Program-made: the position numbers and the translations under genes
The notes under the pieces: generated by a model
What the model was told of the DNA's origin: nothing
Databases searched by the model: none
Seen by the model: the letters and a program-made list of their open reading frames with translations, nothing else
Assembly (NCBI RefSeq): GCF_013046825.1
Contig: NZ_CP053187.1
Coordinates: 2,390,001 to 2,454,000 of the forward strand
DNA: 64,000 nt
Source of the DNA: Turicibacter sanguinis
GTDB taxonomy: Bacteria; Bacillota_I; Bacilli_A; MOL361; Turicibacteraceae
Direction: 5' to 3'
Part shown: one piece after another, positions 59,997 through 64,000 of the stretch
Layout of the letters: each line of letters opens with the position of its first letter
How positions within the stretch are numbered: position 1 is the first letter of the stretch

Positions 59997-60857
59997 TTGT
60001 CAACGAAACAAAATACTGAAAAGAAATTAAGTAAAAAGAAGAAAATAACGGTTGGATCAGTCATGACGCTCATCATTTTAACCTTGTTAGCCATCTTTTT
60101 TATCTTTCCATTTTATTGGATTATAACAGGAGCATTTAAGTTACAAGATGTAGCTGTGGCACTTCCACCCGAATGGTTTCCAACAAATCCAACACTTGAT
60201 AACTGGGTCAAATTATTTAAAAATCCAGCAGGATCATGGTTCCTTAATAGTGTCTATCTTTCATTTTTTACGATGATTTTAGTTTGTGTGACATCTACTT
60301 TAGCTGGATATGTTCTGGGGAAAAAGAATTTTTATGGTTCTAAACTCATGTTTGCTATATTCATTGGAGCGATGGCACTTCCAAAACAAGTTATCTTAAT
60401 TCCACTTGTTCGTATTGTCTCAGCTTGGGGATTTGGCGATACGCTAAGTGCTGTGATTTTACCAGCAGTGGGATGGCCATTTGGGATTTTTTTAATGAAA
60501 CAATTTTCTCAAACCGTCCCGAATGAGTTATTAGAATCGGCGAAAATAGATGGATGTAGTGAATGGGGAATCTTCACCAAAATTGTATTACCGCTTGTTA
60601 AACCAGGGGTGGCGGCTTTAGCTATCTTTACCTTTATTTCATCTTGGAATGATTATTTCTTACAGTTAATTTTCTTAAATTCACGCTCTAATTTATCATT
60701 ACCACTTGGGGTTGCAACAATGCAACAAGAATTCTCATCAAATTATGGCGTTATTATGGCAGGTGCTGCTTTAGCATCACTTCCAATGGTTATTATCTTT
60801 GTGTTCTTTCAAAAATACTTTACACAAGGAATTACAATGGGAGCTGTTAAAGGGTAA
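59997..60857 (+). CDS. Sugar ABC permease, MalG/MsmG-type
   Basis: This 286-residue permease has six TM helices and the EAA loop LLESAKIDGCSEWGIFTKIVLPLVKPG. It starts with TTG after GGAGGGG, 19 bases after the previous gene. It ends with QKYFTQGITMGAVKG, the usual CUT1 end. No ATPase gene follows; CUT1 importers often share one ATPase (MsmX/MsmK), so a housekeeping ATPase elsewhere is expected. No hydrolase is linked, so substrate is open. Confidence 0.94.
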   Translation: MSTKQNTEKKLSKKKKITVGSVMTLIILTLLAIFFIFPFYWIITGAFKLQDVAVALPPEWFPTNPTLDNWVKLFKNPAGSWFLNSVYLSFFTMILVCVTSTLAGYVLGKKNFYGSKLMFAIFIGAMALPKQVILIPLVRIVSAWGFGDTLSAVILPAVGWPFGIFLMKQFSQTVPNELLESAKIDGCSEWGIFTKIVLPLVKPGVAALAIFTFISSWNDYFLQLIFLNSRSNLSLPLGVATMQQEFSSNYGVIMAGAALASLPMVIIFVFFQKYFTQGITMGAVKG

Positions 60858-60860
60858 ACA

Positions 60861-60899
60861 AAAAAAGACGTTTTGGAATGATCCAGACGTCTTTTTTTT
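60861..60899 (+). terminator. Terminator of the sugar ABC operon
   Basis: AAAAGACGT with TGGA pairs with TCCA and ACGTCTTTT, followed by T8. The A/T flanks allow action in both directions, so it may also end the MATE gene. Confidence 0.9.
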
Positions 60900-60935
60900 G
60901 TTTGCTAAAATCTGTTTATTGGTTTTCAAATGTTC

Positions 60936-62327
60936 TTAATCATCTACCATGTCTGTCAGATCATTTAATGGTTTATTAAACGTTTTATGATAGAAAATAA
61001 TAAAGCACGTAAAAGTTGTTAGTGCTGCAATAATATCTGCAATTGGTTCGGCTAAGAATACAGCATCTAATGGTGAAATAAAAGAAGCAGTGGTTGCAGG
61101 TAAGATGAAAATGAGGGGAACTAATAAAATCATCTTACGAAGTAAGGCTAAAACAAGTGAAATTTTAGCTTGTCCAAGTGCTAAAAACGTTTGTTGACAT
61201 GCTGATTGAGCCCCAAAGATAAAGATACCTGCAAAGAAAATACGGATGCTATGAGAGGTGATTTCAACCAACTCCGGCTTATCGTTAAAAATATTAACAA
61301 AAATGTGTGGTGCTAATTCTAAAGAGACACACATCACGGTTGTATAGACTAAACAAACCGTTAATAATAACTTGAATGTTTTTTTGACACGATCAAATTG
61401 ATTGGCACCGAAATTATATGAAATAATCGGTTGTGCACCAGAAGCAAGCCCCATTAAGGGTAAGAAAATGATTTGATTGATACTACTAATAATGGTCATC
61501 GCACTGACTGCTAAATCGCCACCAAATCGTGATAGTTGATTATTTAAAGAAATTAAGACAAGACTTTCTGTTGCCTGCATAATAAATGGCGAAACACCGA
61601 GCGCTAAAATAGGGAGAATCACGTTCAATTCAGGTTTAAGGTAACGTTTTTGAATCTTTAAAATACTTTGCTTACCAAAAAGGAATTTTAAAACCCAAAT
61701 AGCAGAAACAAATTGTGACGTAATGGTTGCAATCGCAGCCCCTTTAACGCCTAAGTTAAGACCGAAAATAAAGATAGGGTCTAGTACGATATTAAAAATA
61801 GCCCCGACTAAGACCGTTAGCATACCAATTTTAGCAAATCCTTGAGTATTAATAAATGGATTCATTCCAAGCGCGATTTGAACGAAAATGGTTCCTAGTA
61901 AATAAATGGTTAAATAATCATTCGCGTATCCTAATGTTTGAGAACTGGCCCCAAAAGCAAGAAGAATGGGTTCTTTAAAAATTAATAAAAGTGTCATTAA
62001 TAAGACCGAAATAATCATTAGCGTCGATAAACTATTACTTATGATTTTCTCTGCGCCATCATGATCTTGTTTCCCCATTTTAATGGCCGCTAGTGGGGCA
62101 CCTCCCATCCCGATGAGTGCACTAGTAGCAGAGATTAACATGATAATTGGAAATGCTACACCAACACCAGCCATTGCTAAATCTCCATCTTGAATACGTC
62201 CGATAAAAATTCGATCGACGATGTTATATAAAACATTAACTAATTGTGCTATGATAGCAGGTGTTGCAAGCTTTAATAATAATCGACCAATAGGATCTTT
62301 TCCTAAATCAGTAGATTGAGTTGACAT
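60936..62327 (-). CDS. MATE-family efflux transporter
   Basis: This 463-residue transporter has about 12 TM helices in two related halves. LLLKLATPAIIAQLVNVLYNIVDRIFIGRI at the front, with D-x-x-F-I-G, and GFAKIGMLTVLVGAIFNIVLDPIFIF are typical of the NorM/MepA branch (bacterial multidrug, Na+- or H+-driven). The minus-strand ATG is at 62325-62327 after GGAGGG. It is convergent with the sugar ABC operon and stands alone. Confidence 0.93.
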   Translation of the reverse strand: MSTQSTDLGKDPIGRLLLKLATPAIIAQLVNVLYNIVDRIFIGRIQDGDLAMAGVGVAFPIIMLISATSALIGMGGAPLAAIKMGKQDHDGAEKIISNSLSTLMIISVLLMTLLLIFKEPILLAFGASSQTLGYANDYLTIYLLGTIFVQIALGMNPFINTQGFAKIGMLTVLVGAIFNIVLDPIFIFGLNLGVKGAAIATITSQFVSAIWVLKFLFGKQSILKIQKRYLKPELNVILPILALGVSPFIMQATESLVLISLNNQLSRFGGDLAVSAMTIISSINQIIFLPLMGLASGAQPIISYNFGANQFDRVKKTFKLLLTVCLVYTTVMCVSLELAPHIFVNIFNDKPELVEITSHSIRIFFAGIFIFGAQSACQQTFLALGQAKISLVLALLRKMILLVPLIFILPATTASFISPLDAVFLAEPIADIIAALTTFTCFIIFYHKTFNKPLNDLTDMVDD

Positions 62328-62406
62328 CAAATCCCTCCAATAGTAGTTCTATTTTTATCCTCAACATATAATGATACTATACTTTAAATGGAGTGGGAAC
62401 CTTAAT

Positions 62407-62415
62407 TTTGTCGAA
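62407..62415 (+). promoter_or_regulatory. Perfect Spo0A box between MATE and SGNH genes
   Basis: TTTGTCGAA (62407-62415) is a 9/9 match to the Spo0A box, 108 bases before the SGNH gene start and 80 before the divergent MATE gene. Confidence 0.5.
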
Positions 62416-62522
62416 ATATTTAAAATTTGAATAGGACTAAAATTAATGATTGATTAATAAATCATAGATGACATAGAATAAATTATAGGTAAAATCAGAA
62501 AAAATGAAAAAGGAGTTTAGCA

Positions 62523-63365
62523 ATGAGTGGAAAGAAAAGATGGATGATTGGATTAGGTGGCGTATTTACACTTCTTGGAGGCTATACGATTTACAAATTT
62601 AGTCAACCTCCCAACAATAGACCTAAGGACTATCAACGACAAGATAAAAATCGTCAATTAGTAGCATGTCTTGGAGACAGTAATACCCAAGGAACGATGG
62701 CGTATAATTTTGTTAATGAATTAGCAACCTCTATGGGGGAAGAAGGATATGACTTTATTAATGCAGGGGTAAATGGAGATTTAGTTTATAATGTTTTAAA
62801 TCGATTAGATGAGGTTATCATCTGTGATCCTGACTATATCATTATATTAATCGGGACCAATGATATTTTAGCTCAGTTAAATAAACCTAATGAAATCAAA
62901 TTTGAACTAAAAAAACATCTGCCTATGAAACCAAATGAAGCCTGGTTTATTTCTAATTTAACGGCGGTGATTTCTAAGCTTAAAGCCAATACTCGTGCTA
63001 AAATAGCCATCTTATCACTACCATTAATAAGTGAAGATACAGATTCGTTTGCATTTAAACAAGCGATAGAGTATAGTCAACAAATTCAAAAAATTGCTCA
63101 ATTAGAGCAGATTACTTACCTTCCTTTGAATGAATGGCAATTAAAGTTTTTAGAAGAGAATCGTGAGTCGAAGCGTAAAAAGGTTAAAACATCCCCCTTT
63201 GCGTTTTTTATGCCTTCTTTTAAACATTATGTATTAAGAAAATCTTGGGAAGAAATATCACAGGAAGCGGGACTTATTTTAACAGTCGATACGGTTCATC
63301 AAAATAAAATTGCGGCTTCTATGATTGAACAATTGATTCGCTCATTCTTAGAAACAGAAGAATAG
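62523..63365 (+). CDS. Membrane-anchored SGNH/GDSL hydrolase
   Basis: This 280-residue protein has one N-terminal TM helix (about 6-25) and an SGNH domain. LVACLGDSNTQG carries the nucleophile Ser (block I), NAGVNGD block II, ILIGTNDIL with the Asn (block III), and DTVHQNKIAA the catalytic Asp-His (block V). It is probably an esterase or acyl hydrolase on the outer side of the membrane, acting on lipids or cell-wall acetyl groups. RBS AAAGGAG. A perfect Spo0A box upstream may place it under sporulation control. Confidence 0.87.
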   Translation: MSGKKRWMIGLGGVFTLLGGYTIYKFSQPPNNRPKDYQRQDKNRQLVACLGDSNTQGTMAYNFVNELATSMGEEGYDFINAGVNGDLVYNVLNRLDEVIICDPDYIIILIGTNDILAQLNKPNEIKFELKKHLPMKPNEAWFISNLTAVISKLKANTRAKIAILSLPLISEDTDSFAFKQAIEYSQQIQKIAQLEQITYLPLNEWQLKFLEENRESKRKKVKTSPFAFFMPSFKHYVLRKSWEEISQEAGLILTVDTVHQNKIAASMIEQLIRSFLETEE

Positions 63366-63367
63366 AT

Positions 63368-63402
63368 CAAAAAGATACCCATTTTGTGGTATCTTTTTTT
63401 TA
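63368..63402 (+). terminator. Terminator after the SGNH gene
   Basis: AAAGATACC (63371-63379) pairs with GGTATCTTT (63388-63396), followed by more T. Confidence 0.92.
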
Positions 63403-63524
63403 TAAGAGGATATAGAAGGATTGAATCATTAAATCTTTTTATTTAAATTTTTAATAAATTTAATAAATTAGTTCTATAATCGAATTTCATTTCATAATCA
63501 TTAATGAAAACAAAATGAAAGCAG

Positions 63525-64000
63525 GTGACGGTCATCAAACCTTTGGCGAAAGAAGCAAATCATAATCATCAACGTAACATTAATGTAAAAACAGGTTTAA
63601 CAGAAGAACAAGTACTCGAACAACGAAAGCAGTATGGAACAAATGAATTTTCAAAGCCAAGCGAGCGAGGACTATTAAAAGAGTTTCTAGACATTTTTAA
63701 AGAGCCCTTAATGGTCATTTTATTTATTGCAAGTGGAATGAGCTTTTTAGTGGGAGAGTACAAAGACGGTGTTGGAATCTGCATGGCAGTTGTCCTAGGG
63801 ATTCTAATTGGGAAGATTACAGAAGGTAAATCTAAAAAAGCAGCTGCAACACTTGAAAAAATGACAGATGATGTTGTGGTTAAGGTCATGAGATCTGGGA
63901 AAAAACAACAAATTCATAAATCAGAGGTTGTCCCGAACGATATCGTCTTTTTAGAAACAGGTGATTTAGTTCCGGCAGATGGAATCATTTTAGAAGCAGC
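63525..64000 (+). CDS. P2-type cation-transporting ATPase (partial, 5' part)
   Basis: The frame is open to the window end, about 158 codons. The N-terminal cation-ATPase domain (GLTEEQVLEQRKQYGTNEF) is followed by the first two TM helices (PLMVILFIASGMSFLV, ICMAVVLGILIGKITEG) and the start of the actuator domain (VVPNDIVFLETGDLVPADGII). This resembles calcium-transporting P2A/P2B ATPases (PMCA/SERCA type). The only standard start in frame is GTG 63525, after an in-frame TGA at 63516. The RBS is poor because AGGTG lies over it. Phosphorylation Asp and ion-site residues are outside the window. Confidence 0.88.
   Translation, partial: MTVIKPLAKEANHNHQRNINVKTGLTEEQVLEQRKQYGTNEFSKPSERGLLKEFLDIFKEPLMVILFIASGMSFLVGEYKDGVGICMAVVLGILIGKITEGKSKKAAATLEKMTDDVVVKVMRSGKKQQIHKSEVVPNDIVFLETGDLVPADGIILEA

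Noticed and set aside
1-64000. CRISPR arrays, tRNA, rRNA, insertion sequences and prophage
   Set aside because: I looked for regularly spaced repeats, cloverleaf sequences with CCA ends, transposase motifs and phage structural genes, and saw none. The HNH-like, holin-like and XerD genes alone do not make a prophage.

Overview
The window is AT-rich DNA from a low-GC, endospore-forming Gram-positive bacterium (Bacillota). Ribosome binding sites are strong GGAGG-type, GTG and TTG starts are common, and the sporulation genes spo0A, spoIVB and spoIIM are present with several SASP-like small genes. Gene order follows the Bacillus subtilis core chromosome in two blocks: yqhY-nusB-xseA-xseB-ispA-dxs-tlyA-recN-spoIVB-spo0A, and nudF-spoIIM-fur-xerD-deoB. 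Base composition, the Ami-type peptide permease and the many sugar genes suggest a gut Turicibacter or close relative. That is inference; no rRNA or tRNA gene is visible to confirm it.

Layout. 1-7.3 kb: a partial HAD phosphatase, a decayed methyltransferase-like remnant, mgsA, a GNAT acetyltransferase, a PAP2 phosphatase, a flavodoxin-fold NADH:quinone/azo reductase, an XRE+TPR regulator of the peptide-sensing (RRNPP) type, an MFS exporter and glutamate racemase. 7.4-16.4 kb: small spore-type proteins on both sides of a complete five-gene oligopeptide ABC operon (SBP, two permeases, two ATPases) laid out like streptococcal amiACDEF, then a papain-like amidase. 16.4-28 kb: a HAD phosphatase, then the conserved isoprenoid, repair and sporulation block. 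recN has its own promoter with a perfect LexA box, and two perfect Spo0A boxes lie between spoIVB and spo0A.

28-38 kb: a GHL10-type glycoside hydrolase without a signal peptide, DNA polymerase IV, the ADP-ribose pyrophosphatase to phosphopentomutase block, NiaR, a Dabb-domain protein and a pseudouridine-kinase-like PfkB enzyme. 38-49 kb: a maltose-type operon (alpha-glucosidase, PTS EIICB, EEP phosphatase) behind a promoter with a CcpA (cre) site; a VTC-domain/DUF4956 pair; a duplicated HNH-like protein; a two-repeat FMN-binding-like lipoprotein; and a second alpha-glucosidase with its own cre site and a 16-bp palindrome.

49-56 kb is the least conserved part. It holds small membrane proteins, a MazF/PemK-like gene with a small partner gene, long gene-poor gaps with structured RNA-like sequence and a degenerate repeat pair, and a CotA-like multicopper oxidase. 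56-64 kb: PerR with a PerR box at its own promoter, an RpiR regulator next to a sugar ABC importer (SBP and two permeases, no ATPase), a MATE exporter, an SGNH hydrolase, and the start of a P2-type cation ATPase cut by the window end.

Working together: sugars enter by the maltose PTS and the ABC importer and are split by two GH13 enzymes under apparent CcpA control. Peptides enter by the Ami/Opp system. Fur, PerR, LexA and Spo0A sites link these functions to metal, stress and sporulation control. The points most worth testing are the possible peptide-signalling set (RRNPP regulator, short ORFs, Ami permease), the small Asn-rich spore-type genes sharing an inverted repeat, the MazF-like pair, and the structured non-coding segments around 51-53.5 kb.
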